Part shown: positions 9,838-18,198 of the stretch, piece by piece | Layout of the letters: every line of letters begins with the position of its first letter | Position numbering within the stretch: position 1 is the first letter of the stretch | Assembly: GCF_008711325.1 (NCBI RefSeq) | Contig: NZ_VXDB01000014.1 | Coordinates: 80,278-144,277 of the forward strand | DNA length: 64,000 nt | From: Roseibium sediminis | GTDB lineage: Bacteria; Pseudomonadota; Alphaproteobacteria; Rhizobiales; Stappiaceae | Direction: 5' to 3' | The notes under the pieces: generated by a model | What the model saw: only the letters and a program-made list of their open reading frames with translations | The model's database searches: none | What the model was told of the DNA's origin: nothing | Program-made: the position numbers and the translations under genes

Positions 9838-9859
9838 GATGTTAACACGTGATGTTAAC
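9838..9859. promoter_or_regulatory. Direct repeat GATGTTAAC x2 (13-base period) at the start of the WecG/TagA gene
   Basis: GATGTTAAC occurs at 9838-9846 and again at 9851-9859, with a further TTAAC at 9826-9830. Each GTTAAC is itself palindromic. The repeat overlaps the first possible start codons of the plus-strand gene, so it may be a binding site while true translation begins further downstream. The rest of 9548-9837 is AT-richer than its neighbours and holds no gene that I can support. Confidence 0.3.
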
Positions 9860-10712
9860 TCGATATTTCAAAGGGGCGTCAATTATCTCAGGTAGTGTAC
9901 CCGACAGCACAATCGCACAAGAGCATCGGTCCGACGCGAACATGTTGCAGCAGGAAATAACAAGTGGGCTGCCGCTTCGGGCGGAGAAAATCAGTATCGG
10001 GCCGTTCGACCTGAATGCGTTGACCGAGCGTGATGCTATTTCCGAAATTCGGGCCGCCATCGTGATGCGCCGACGGATGAATGTCGCGATCTGCAATGCC
10101 CACACCCTGTTGACCGCCTTTGATGACCAGACTTACGCCGATGTCCTCCAGAAAATGACCCTTCTGAATGACGGGATCGGTGTGAATATCGCCAACATGG
10201 TCCTGAATGGCAGGCGGTTTCCGGCAAATCTCAATGGAACCGACTTTGTTCCACAGCTCTTGAAAGAGATAGGCATTCCGCTGCGCATCTATCTGCTCGG
10301 TGCTCGTTCCGAGCAGCTGGACGGTGCGGCCGCAGCCATTGCGGCGGACTATCCGCTCCACAAGGTGGTTGGAAAGCGCAACGGTTATTTCGATGCGGTG
10401 GATATCGAAACTATTTGCGCCGACATTTCTGCTGCCAAACCGGATCTGCTGCTTGTTGCGATGGGCAATCCGCGGCAGGAGCGCTTCATCATGGAGCATC
10501 AGGACAAGCTCCATGTGACGGTGGCAATCGGGGTCGGTGCGCTGTTTGATTTCATGTCAGGAAGCGTTGTCAGGGCACCGCGCATCCTGCAGTTTGCCGG
10601 ACTGGAATGGCTGTTCCGCTTTGCTCAGGAACCCAGACGCCTCTTCAGACGATATGTTGTTGGAATTCCAAGGTTCCTGTATCGCGTCTGGCGTCTCAAA
10701 CGTGACGCGTAG
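9852..10712 (+). CDS. WecG/TagA/CpsF family glycosyltransferase
   Basis: The family domain runs from about residue 45 (ISIGPFDLNALTERDA) to the C-terminus. The conserved GIGV block (NDGIGVNIANMVL), the GTDF motif and the late VAMGNPRQERF segment typical of GT26 enzymes are all present. These enzymes transfer N-acetylmannosaminuronic acid, ManNAc or a related sugar to an undecaprenyl-linked acceptor on the cytoplasmic side of the membrane. Start choice is uncertain: GTG 9849, ATG 9852 and ATG 9942 are in frame and none has a strong ribosome-binding site. The domain is intact with any of them. It sits in the exopolysaccharide cluster and converges with cobK, with only eight bases between the stop codons. 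Confidence 0.85.
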   Translation: MLTRYFKGASIISGSVPDSTIAQEHRSDANMLQQEITSGLPLRAEKISIGPFDLNALTERDAISEIRAAIVMRRRMNVAICNAHTLLTAFDDQTYADVLQKMTLLNDGIGVNIANMVLNGRRFPANLNGTDFVPQLLKEIGIPLRIYLLGARSEQLDGAAAAIAADYPLHKVVGKRNGYFDAVDIETICADISAAKPDLLLVAMGNPRQERFIMEHQDKLHVTVAIGVGALFDFMSGSVVRAPRILQFAGLEWLFRFAQEPRRLFRRYVVGIPRFLYRVWRLKRDA

Positions 10713-10720
10713 CTGATCCG

Positions 10721-11479
10721 TCAGGACGTCATCAGCTGTGCGGATATCATCTCCAGCAGCTCTTCAACCGCGCTCGCCGTTGTTGTTGACGGGAGCTTGG
10801 GGCGCTCGACCATAGTTACCGGCAGCTTCAGGAGCCTGGCAGCCTCCAGCTTGGCGAAGGCGCGTGTTCCACCGCTGTTCTTGCAGACAAGTCTCGTGAT
10901 GCGGTGCCTTTGAAGCAGGTCAAGTTCGGCTTCAACAGATTGGGCCGGTCGCGCCAGCTCCAGATGCCAGCCCGAGGGGAGGGCATAGTCGGGTGGTTCG
11001 ATCATTCGCGCCAAAGCAAAGAGGTCGTCGCGCTTGAGAAACGGTTGCAGGTCCTTGCGCCCAACGGCAAGAAACACACGGCTTTGGGGCTCAAGCTGAT
11101 CGCAGGCCGCGTCCATGGACGACACTCCGGTCCAGTTGTCCTCTTCAGACGGAAGCCAGCTTGCGCGTTCTAACCGTATCAGCGCTGTCCCTGTCTGCTC
11201 GCAGGCAATGGCTGCGTTCCGGCTCATCTGCGCCGCATAGGGATGGGTCGCATCGACAACCAGCCGCACGTCCTTTTTGCGCAGATAATCAGCTAATCCC
11301 TCCACCCCGCCGAACCCGCCAATGCGGGAAGGGAGCGGCAAGTCGGGCAGGTCGCTGACGATACCAGCATAGGACACCACCGCTGCAAGGTTCGGCGATG
11401 CTTTGAAAACCGCATGTGCCAGTTGGCGCGCTTCGAAAGTGCCGGCAAGGATCAGCAGATCAACCGTGTCAGCTTTCAA
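10721..11479 (-). CDS. cobK: Cobalt-precorrin-6A / precorrin-6A reductase CobK
   Basis: CobK/CbiJ reduces a double bond of (cobalt-)precorrin-6A with NADPH during corrin ring synthesis in the cytoplasm. The protein shows the family opening LLILAGTFEARQLA, the VDATHPYAAQMS motif and the late CKNSGG(T) block. The open frame extends to 11518, but a TTG at 11479 with GGGGAGA upstream removes a non-homologous stretch and overlaps the cbiD stop by only 11 bases. I therefore place the start there, giving about 252 residues. It is the second gene of a cbiD-cobK pair on the minus strand. Confidence 0.9.
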   Translation of the reverse strand: MKADTVDLLILAGTFEARQLAHAVFKASPNLAAVVSYAGIVSDLPDLPLPSRIGGFGGVEGLADYLRKKDVRLVVDATHPYAAQMSRNAAIACEQTGTALIRLERASWLPSEEDNWTGVSSMDAACDQLEPQSRVFLAVGRKDLQPFLKRDDLFALARMIEPPDYALPSGWHLELARPAQSVEAELDLLQRHRITRLVCKNSGGTRAFAKLEAARLLKLPVTMVERPKLPSTTTASAVEELLEMISAQLMTS

Positions 11480-12563
11480 AGCCGGTCTCCCCGAGCACTT
11501 TGCCCTTCCGGTCGACAATCAGCACTTCCACCTTGATATCGGCATCCCGAAGGATGTTGCGTACCGCTTCTCGCGCCTTGAAAGCGAGAGGTGTTGAAAG
11601 GTCTATACCTTGCCCTTCTGCCTCGTCGAGAATTTCCTTTGCCGTGTTGGCAGAGTGCGCAAGGTCAATCAGGTCCGCTGGCGCATCAGCTTTTTCAAGC
11701 AGGGTTCCCAGAAAGGCGAAATCGACCTGGCTTCGTGCAGAGTGCAGATCCAGCGCTCCCTGGGCCAGTTTGGTGAACTTGGCAAAGCCGCCCGCCATGG
11801 TCAGACGTGGCAAGGGATGGGCGCGCAGGTATTTCAGCAATCCGCCCGCGAAGTCGCCCATATCGAGAAAAGCAGCTTCGTCAAGCTGGTAGCGCTCGCG
11901 AACGGCGTCTTCCGAGGTTGAGCCCGTCGCACCAACCACATGGGTAAGGCCGCTGGCCCTGGCGACATCGATTCCTCTATGGATCGAGGCAATCCAGGCG
12001 GCGCAGGAAAACGGCCTGACAATGCCCGTGGTGCCCAGAACCGAAAGCCCGCCGATAATACCGAGCCGGGGGTTCATGGTCTTGAGAGCAAGTTCAGCGC
12101 CCCCTTCGATGGAAATCTCGATCTCAAGATCCCCCGCAACGCCCGTCTCGGCACAAATCTCCTCCACCGCCGCCCCAATCATCTGGCGGGGGACAGGGTT
12201 GATCGCCGGTTCTCCGGGCGGGATTGGCAAGCCCGGTCTGGTCACCATGCCCACGCCCGGTCCTGCCTTGAAAATCAGTCCGCTTCCGGTTGGAAGCTTG
12301 CGGACTGTCGATGAGACAAGTGCGCCATGAGTGACATCGGGATCGTCACCTGCATCCTTTATGATGGAGGCGGTTGCCCGGTTCCCGGAAAGGCTGTGCC
12401 CGGCAAGGGCAAAATCGGTTTTGGCGCCTTTCGGCAGGGTAATGGTCACCGGGTCGGGAAAGTCGCCCGTAACCAGTGCTGCAAAGGCTGCCTTGGTTGC
12501 AGCTGTCGCACAGGCCCCCGTGGTCCAGCCGCGCCGCAATTCTGTTGGAACCGAACTTTTCAT
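11469..12563 (-). CDS. cbiD: Cobalt-precorrin-5B (C1)-methyltransferase CbiD
   Basis: The 364-residue protein has the CbiD signature near the N-terminus (RRGWTTGACATAATKAA) and the glycine-rich GPGVGMVTRPGL block. CbiD uses SAM to methylate C-1 after ring contraction in the cobalt-early (anaerobic-type) pathway. With cbiG and cbiX nearby, it indicates that this organism inserts cobalt early. It is divergent from cobA with a gap of about 120 bases, and the two probably have back-to-back promoters. Length is normal for the family. Confidence 0.92.
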   Translation of the reverse strand: MKSSVPTELRRGWTTGACATAATKAAFAALVTGDFPDPVTITLPKGAKTDFALAGHSLSGNRATASIIKDAGDDPDVTHGALVSSTVRKLPTGSGLIFKAGPGVGMVTRPGLPIPPGEPAINPVPRQMIGAAVEEICAETGVAGDLEIEISIEGGAELALKTMNPRLGIIGGLSVLGTTGIVRPFSCAAWIASIHRGIDVARASGLTHVVGATGSTSEDAVRERYQLDEAAFLDMGDFAGGLLKYLRAHPLPRLTMAGGFAKFTKLAQGALDLHSARSQVDFAFLGTLLEKADAPADLIDLAHSANTAKEILDEAEGQGIDLSTPLAFKAREAVRNILRDADIKVEVLIVDRKGKVLGETGFES

Positions 12564-12684
12564 GCATCTGGTTATAGCGCAGTTTTTTCCGTCTGCCGCG
12601 CGGCATTTGTGTCGATGTCGGAGTCAGGCCTTTCCATGTCCGAAATCCCCTTTGCCAAATGACACCAAGGGATTACAAGAGGGT

Positions 12685-13554
12685 ATGAGTGACGGAATCG
12701 ACAAGCTGCCACAGTCCGACGCCTTGCCTGTATTCGAGGCGGGATGGGTCTGGCTGGCCGGTGCGGGACCCGGAGATCCGGGTCTGTTGACCCTGCATGC
12801 CCTCAATGGCCTGCAGCAGGCGGATGTCGTTGTCTATGACGCGCTGGTTGACACGTCGATCCTGCAATGGGTGAAGCCCGGTGCAGTGGTGGATTATGCA
12901 GGCAAGCGCGGTGGCAAACCGAGCCCGAAGCAACGTGATATCACCCTCAAGCTGATTGACTATGCCCGTGAAGGAAAGCGCGTGCTTCGTCTGAAGGGCG
13001 GCGACCCGTTTGTCTTTGGTCGCGGCGGCGAAGAGGCCCTCGGGCTAGTTGCCGCAAAAGTGCCGTTTCGCGTGATCCCCGGCATCACCGCCGGAATCGG
13101 TGGTCTCTCCTATGCGGGGATCCCGGCAACACATCGCGATTGCAACCAGGCTGTCACCTTCCTCACTGGTCATGATCAGACAGGTTTGACACCAGATGCG
13201 ATTAACTGGGACGGTATCGCCAAAGGGTCTCCGGTGATCGTCATGTATATGGCGATGAAGCATCTGGAGACGATTGCCGACAAACTGATCGCCGGTGGGC
13301 GCTCTGCCAGCGAACCGGTGGGCATCGTGTGCAACGCTTCCCTGCCGTCGCAGCAGGTTCTGGAGACCACACTGGGCGAGTGTGCCGAAGCGGCGAGAAC
13401 GTCAGCGCTTGAACCGCCTGCCATCGTCTGTGTTGGCGAAGTCGTGCGCCTGCGGGCAGGACTGGATTGGTTGGGCGCGCTCAATGGGCGCGTGCTTGAT
13501 GCCGATCCGCTGGATCTCAAGAACACTCTTGAGGCAGCTGCGGGCAGGTTGTGA
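12685..13554 (+). CDS. cobA: Uroporphyrinogen-III C-methyltransferase CobA (SUMT)
   Basis: SUMT converts uroporphyrinogen III to precorrin-2 with two SAM molecules, the branch point to siroheme and cobalamin. The family motifs are seen: VWLAGAGPGDPGLLT near the N-terminus, VVYDALV, then GGDPFVFGRGGEE and IPGITAGIGG. An upstream extension of the frame to 12331 lies opposite cbiD and is not conserved. The ATG at 12685 has AAGAGGG just upstream and gives 289 residues, slightly longer than the usual 250-280. The stop overlaps the cobB start (GTGA), so the two are co-translated. Confidence 0.93.
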   Translation: MSDGIDKLPQSDALPVFEAGWVWLAGAGPGDPGLLTLHALNGLQQADVVVYDALVDTSILQWVKPGAVVDYAGKRGGKPSPKQRDITLKLIDYAREGKRVLRLKGGDPFVFGRGGEEALGLVAAKVPFRVIPGITAGIGGLSYAGIPATHRDCNQAVTFLTGHDQTGLTPDAINWDGIAKGSPVIVMYMAMKHLETIADKLIAGGRSASEPVGIVCNASLPSQQVLETTLGECAEAARTSALEPPAIVCVGEVVRLRAGLDWLGALNGRVLDADPLDLKNTLEAAAGRL

Positions 13555-14858
13555 CCAACGGAGCCGCAAAAGGTATTGTCATCGCTGCGCCGTCTTCCGG
13601 CAGCGGCAAGACCACCGTCACGCTTGCACTCCTTCGCGCGCTCAAATCAGCCGGACATAAAGTGGTTTCGGCTAAGTCCGGCCCGGACTATATCGACCCG
13701 AAATTTCATGAAGCAGCCAGCGGGGAAGAGTGCATCAACCTGGATGCCTGGGCGATGAAACCGGCTGGCATCCGCTCCATGACCGGCGCGCATTCTCATG
13801 GACAGGACCTGCTGGTCGTTGAGGCCGCAATGGGTCTTTTTGACGGGGCTGCAAACGGCAAGGGCTCTGCTGCAGATCTTGCGGTCATTCTGGGCTTACC
13901 GGTGGTTCTCGTTGTTGATTGTGCCCGACAGGCGCAATCGGTCGCCGCTCTGGTCAGCGGGTTTGCGCATTTTCGCTCAGATGTCGATATTTGTGGCGTC
14001 CTCTTGAACAAGGTCGGAAGCGCCAGACATGAGGCAATGCTTCGAAAGGCCTTGGCCCCTCTCGGCATTCCGGTGATCGGGGCACTGCCAAGAAAACCGG
14101 AACTGGCCTTGCCCGAGCGCCATCTCGGCCTCGTACAGGCTGGCGAGCATGAGGCGCTGGAAGAGTTTCTTACTGCTGCGTCAAACCTTTGCAAGGATCA
14201 TGTGGATCTGGACCTTGTGGCAAGTTTGTGCGGGAGGTTGGCTCCCGCCGAAGCCACAGGTATTCTGCCGCTGAAACCACTGGCGCAACGCATCGCAATT
14301 GCGCGCGATATCGCCTTTGCCTTCTCCTATCCGCACATGCTCAACGCATGGCAGCAGGCAGGAGCGGAACTCAGTTTCTTTTCGCCGCTGGAAGATGAAG
14401 CGCCCGATCCTAAGGCCGGTGCAATCTTTCTGCCCGGTGGCTATCCCGAACTCCATGCCGAAAAGCTCGCCGCAGCACGCAGGTTCAAGTCAGCTGTGCT
14501 GGCTTCGGCAGAAGCCGGAACGCTGATCTATGGGGAGTGCGGCGGCTACATGACACTTGGCGAAAGCCTGATCGATGCCAACGGCACCGCCCATGAAATG
14601 CTGGGTCTCCTGCCGCTGCAAACCAGCTTCGCAACCCGCAAGCGGCACCTCGGCTATCGCCAGCTGACACCTGAACCGGGTGCGCCATTCGAAGCGCCTC
14701 TTTCAGCTCACGAGTTTCACTACGCCTCGATCCTGCATGAGGGCGACTGCAATCGGCTGTTTCAGGCCGCCGATGCAGAAGGCAACCGGCTCGATCCGAT
14801 GGGCCTCAGGCAGGGATCTGTCATGGGCTCATTTGCCCACATCATCTGCGAAGCCTGA
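13551..14858 (+). CDS. cobB: Cobyrinate a,c-diamide synthase CobB
   Basis: The 435-residue protein is a glutamine amidotransferase that amidates the a and c side chains of (cobalt-)cobyrinate using ATP and glutamine. The N-terminal ATPase domain has the P-loop APSSGSGKTTVT and the KSGPDYIDP motif. The C-terminal class I amidotransferase domain shows PGGYPELHAEKLA, the nucleophile elbow YGECGGYM and the catalytic His region HEFHYAS. Translation starts at a GTG that overlaps the cobA stop. A hairpin follows the gene between it and the convergent cobM. Confidence 0.93.
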   Translation: MTNGAAKGIVIAAPSSGSGKTTVTLALLRALKSAGHKVVSAKSGPDYIDPKFHEAASGEECINLDAWAMKPAGIRSMTGAHSHGQDLLVVEAAMGLFDGAANGKGSAADLAVILGLPVVLVVDCARQAQSVAALVSGFAHFRSDVDICGVLLNKVGSARHEAMLRKALAPLGIPVIGALPRKPELALPERHLGLVQAGEHEALEEFLTAASNLCKDHVDLDLVASLCGRLAPAEATGILPLKPLAQRIAIARDIAFAFSYPHMLNAWQQAGAELSFFSPLEDEAPDPKAGAIFLPGGYPELHAEKLAAARRFKSAVLASAEAGTLIYGECGGYMTLGESLIDANGTAHEMLGLLPLQTSFATRKRHLGYRQLTPEPGAPFEAPLSAHEFHYASILHEGDCNRLFQAADAEGNRLDPMGLRQGSVMGSFAHIICEA

Positions 14859-14887
14859 AGCCGCTCGATCTGATCAGGTTCGGCTTC
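14857..14887. terminator. Inverted repeat between convergent cobB and cobM
   Basis: GAAGCCG at 14857-14863 pairs with CGGCTTC at 14881-14887 around a 17-base loop. The element sits where two transcripts meet. No T-tract follows on either strand, so it is only a weak terminator candidate. Confidence 0.3.
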
Positions 14888-15662
14888 ACGCCTTCGCGGT
14901 TTTCCGCTTGGGCCGCAGCACGTGGACATGGTCCGCGTCATAAAGGGCGCTGTCGCGGAAATCCTGATCCGGCTTCAAGGCGTGTCCGACAAAGACAAGC
15001 GCCGTACGGGTGATCTTTGCCGCGCGGACCTTTTCGGCAATGGTGGAAAGGGTGCCGTGAATGAAGGACTGGTCCGGCCAACCCACACGGTAGGCAACAA
15101 TCACCGGGCAGTCCGATCCGTAATGCGGGGCCAGCTGCCGCTCGATTTCCCGCAAGTTTCGGATCGAGAGATGGATTGCGAGGGTCGCCCCGCTCTTGCC
15201 CAGTGTGTCGAGGTCTTCGTTGTTCGGCATGGCCGAGCTTTTCATGGCCGTGCGCGTGACGATGATCGTCTGGGCAACTTCCGGGATCGTGAGTTCCGTC
15301 TTGAGGGCCGCAGCAGCGGCTGCAAAGGCGGGAACACCGGGGGTAACGTCATAGTCGATGCCCAAGGCGTCGAGACGGCGCATCTGTTCGGCCGTCGCGC
15401 CATAGATCGACGGGTCGCCGGAATGAACACGGGCCACATTCTGACCCTTTTCATGGGCGTCCTTGATTTCGGCAATGATCTCGTCGAGCGTCATGGGCGC
15501 CGTGTCGATGACACGGGCACCTTCCGGCGCAGCGGCCACGATCTGTTCAGGCACCAGCGATCCGGCATAAAGGCAAACCGGGCAGGACTGGATCAGTTTC
15601 AGGCCGCGCACGGTGATGAGATCAGGATCGCCGGGACCGGCTCCGATGAAATGAACGGTCAT
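14886..15662 (-). CDS. cobM: Precorrin-4 C11-methyltransferase CobM (CbiF)
   Basis: The 258-residue SAM-dependent methyltransferase has the tetrapyrrole methylase fold: VHFIGAGPGDPDLITVRG at the N-terminus, VARVHSGDPSIYGA and DVTPGVPAFAAAAA. CobM/CbiF methylates C-11 of (cobalt-)precorrin-4. The start overlaps the stop of the upstream cbiG-cobJ gene by four bases (ATGA). It is the last gene of the minus-strand cobalamin run. Confidence 0.93.
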   Translation of the reverse strand: MTVHFIGAGPGDPDLITVRGLKLIQSCPVCLYAGSLVPEQIVAAAPEGARVIDTAPMTLDEIIAEIKDAHEKGQNVARVHSGDPSIYGATAEQMRRLDALGIDYDVTPGVPAFAAAAAALKTELTIPEVAQTIIVTRTAMKSSAMPNNEDLDTLGKSGATLAIHLSIRNLREIERQLAPHYGSDCPVIVAYRVGWPDQSFIHGTLSTIAEKVRAAKITRTALVFVGHALKPDQDFRDSALYDADHVHVLRPKRKTAKA

Positions 15663-17503
15663 TCTGCAGCTCCTTGCAGCTGGTCCTTTGGGGCGTCGAT
15701 GCGCTTGGCATAGCCGCGCGGCGTGTAGACAAACGGCTTGCCGTCGCCGCGCAACACGGCTTTGGAATTGGACGACCCGACAAGGACTGTGGTCAGCATG
15801 TCCACTTCATCCACTGTCAACTTGCCCAGCGTGGTGACACGCACGGTTTCTTCCAGGCGGCCGAGATTGACGCCAAGCACGACCGGGGTGGTTTCCGGCC
15901 GGTGTTTCAGCAGGATTTCGCGCGCAGCCGCCAATTGGGATCGGCGGCGTTTGGACACCGGATTGTAGAAGGCGACAACGAAGTCGCCGCTAGCTGCCGC
16001 ATGAAGACGCTTTTCGATCGCTTCCCATGGGGTGAGCAGGTCCGATAGGGATATCGCACAAAAGTCATGGCCAAGCGGCGCGCCGATACGAGCCGAAGCT
16101 GCCTGCAGGGCGGAAATGCCGGGGGCGTTTGTCACGCTGATCCGGCGCGCTGCATCAGATACACCGCCGTTCGCCTCGTCGCGGTCCAGCAGTTCATAGA
16201 CCAATGCACCCATTGCGTAGATGCCCGCATCCCCTGACGAAATCAGCGCAACATTCTTGCCCTTGCCCGCTTCCTCCAAGGCAAACCGCACCCGATCCTC
16301 TTCCGCGCCAAGCGGGAAGTTGTGATGGGTCTTGCCCTTGATGTGGGTGGACACGATGTCGAGATAGAGCGAATAGCCGACAACATCTTCTGCCTGGGAC
16401 AGGAGACGTGTTGCCTGCGGCGTACGCCACTCATCGGCCCCGGGGCCAATGCCGATGACCGAAAGGTGACCACGTGCCCGGCCAACGGATGTTGGATCAA
16501 CCGGACTGGGCGCGCGAGCGATCGCGCAGGTCGCATTGGCCGTCTTCTGCTTTTCGACGACCAGCTCGCCATCGGGTCCAACAGCTGCGAGAGCAGCGCC
16601 TTCGCTAACGCCGTGGCAGCCGACTTCTTCAAAGACGACGTTTGACGGATTTTTCAGACGCGGCGTTTCCGCCTCCAGCGTCGCTGCATCAAAGACACGG
16701 AACGGAACTCTGAGATGATCGCTGAGTGCGGTCATCGCGGCCTCGTCGGCCTTGAGGTCAATGCTGGTCACGCAGGCAATTGCGCCTTTGGCTAAGCCGC
16801 TTTCGGAAATCTGACCATCTACAAGATCGATGAGTTCCTGCGGATCGCAGCCGCGGGCACAACCGACGCCAACCACGTGCGTCTGCGGATGATAGACCAG
16901 CCGCGTCGGCGATCCTTCATCTGCGCGCTCTGTGACGGCAAGGCTGATGGCGGCATCATCGGCGACAGGAAAGCCGGCGGAGGAGAGCCAGTCCGACGTT
17001 CCCTCAATCCAGACGGATGCGCCGGAGAGGATCTCCGCCATCACCGGTTTCGCATCTTCCGGATTGGCCAGCACCAGCCCTTGCGGCGGCGCATCGAGCG
17101 CAATTCCAAAGGCACTGTCGCCTGCAGTGGTGATTGCCGCGTGGCCATCAAGAATACCTGAGATGTCGCGGGCTAGATCATTTGCACCCCGGTGTCCGCC
17201 CAAAAGCGGCACCACGCTTTTCCCATCCTCGGACAGGGCAAGAACCGGCGGCTCGGTGCGCTTGTCGGAGAGGACAGGAGCAAGAGCCCTGATCAGGATG
17301 CCGCTGGCGCAAATGCCGATGATCGGGTGTCCTGCGGCAAACAGCAGGCGAATATGGTCCAGAGTCTCGTTGAAAAGCGTGTCCGCTTCACGAATGCGAC
17401 CGGCAAGCCCATGGATTGCTGCCCCCGGAAGGGCAGCCTCAAGGCGGCGGGCCGTTGGAAGACCGGCTTCGTTCAGGACGAGAAGGATGGGGGAAGCGTC
17501 CAC
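15659..17503 (-). CDS. cbiG-cobJ: Fused CbiG-CobJ: cobalamin biosynthesis protein / precorrin-3B C17-methyltransferase
   Basis: The 614-residue protein is a fusion. Residues 1 to about 330 match CbiG, which opens the delta-lactone of cobalt-precorrin-5A: the LGGHRGAND motif is at about 101-109, the N/central domain ends near 200, and VVGVGCARGC at about 211-219 begins the C-terminal CobE-like domain. Residues from about 346 to the end are CobJ/CbiH, starting LSVIGIGPG at 347-355 with SSGDAGIYAMG and NAPGISALQAAS, which performs C-17 methylation and ring contraction. Fusion couples two consecutive steps of the cobalt-early route. The gene overlaps cobI upstream by 31 bases and cobM downstream by four. 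Confidence 0.92.
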   Translation of the reverse strand: MDASPILLVLNEAGLPTARRLEAALPGAAIHGLAGRIREADTLFNETLDHIRLLFAAGHPIIGICASGILIRALAPVLSDKRTEPPVLALSEDGKSVVPLLGGHRGANDLARDISGILDGHAAITTAGDSAFGIALDAPPQGLVLANPEDAKPVMAEILSGASVWIEGTSDWLSSAGFPVADDAAISLAVTERADEGSPTRLVYHPQTHVVGVGCARGCDPQELIDLVDGQISESGLAKGAIACVTSIDLKADEAAMTALSDHLRVPFRVFDAATLEAETPRLKNPSNVVFEEVGCHGVSEGAALAAVGPDGELVVEKQKTANATCAIARAPSPVDPTSVGRARGHLSVIGIGPGADEWRTPQATRLLSQAEDVVGYSLYLDIVSTHIKGKTHHNFPLGAEEDRVRFALEEAGKGKNVALISSGDAGIYAMGALVYELLDRDEANGGVSDAARRISVTNAPGISALQAASARIGAPLGHDFCAISLSDLLTPWEAIEKRLHAAASGDFVVAFYNPVSKRRRSQLAAAREILLKHRPETTPVVLGVNLGRLEETVRVTTLGKLTVDEVDMLTTVLVGSSNSKAVLRGDGKPFVYTPRGYAKRIDAPKDQLQGAAE

Positions 17504-18198
17504 GCTTCGTCTCCCTTGTAGATGAGGATCATGGAAAAATAGGGGGCCTTTTCAGCGGGCACATTGGCCAGCCGGAAGACCCGTTGTTCTGGAAGGCTGG
17601 CCCGTTCCACATAGCCTGCCTTGTCCAGCAGGCCCATGTCATCAAGAAGAGCTCTGAGCCGGGGCAGATGGCGGCCAACTTTCATGATGGCAATGGCTTG
17701 CGAGTTTTCGATACGGGGGCGCAGCTCCGTGTCGTCCAGCGGGCCGGGCAAAACCGTCAGAACGTCGGTCCGGCTGGTGAGCGGGCGCCGCAACTGAGCG
17801 GCGCAGGCTGTGAGCGACGTGACACCCGGAACGATCTCGCAGGGGAAACGGTCGGACAGACGCTCGAACAGATACATGAAGGAGCCGTAGAAGAACGGGT
17901 CGCCCTCGCAGAGCGTGACAACATCTTGCCCCGAGGCGAGAACCTCGGCGATTTCCAAGGCGGCCTTGTCATAGATCTCCTGCGCCGGAAAACGGTCGAC
18001 CCGCATGGGCACCACAATCGGGATTTCACGAGCGTCTGCCGGAATGACATGTGCCGCGATGGAGCGGGCAAAGCTCTCACCGGAATCCGGGGCCGGATAG
18101 GCAATCACCCGGGCCGAGGAAATCAGCCGGTGCGCCTTCAGCGTCATCAGTTCCGGATCGCCGGGGCCAAGGCCCACGCCATAGAGCGTTCCCGTCAT
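17473..18198 (-). CDS. cobI: Precorrin-2 C20-methyltransferase CobI (CbiL)
   Basis: The enzyme adds a methyl group at C-20 of (cobalt-)precorrin-2 from SAM. Family motifs are LYGVGLGPGDPELMT at the N-terminus, VVTLCEGDPFFYGSFM, and EIVPGVTSLTACAA. An in-frame upstream start at 18216 exists, but the ATG at 18198 overlaps the cobL stop in an ATGA arrangement and puts the methylase motif at the usual distance, giving 241 residues. It is part of the coupled cobalamin run. Confidence 0.92.
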   Translation of the reverse strand: MTGTLYGVGLGPGDPELMTLKAHRLISSARVIAYPAPDSGESFARSIAAHVIPADAREIPIVVPMRVDRFPAQEIYDKAALEIAEVLASGQDVVTLCEGDPFFYGSFMYLFERLSDRFPCEIVPGVTSLTACAAQLRRPLTSRTDVLTVLPGPLDDTELRPRIENSQAIAIMKVGRHLPRLRALLDDMGLLDKAGYVERASLPEQRVFRLANVPAEKAPYFSMILIYKGDEAWTLPPSFSS

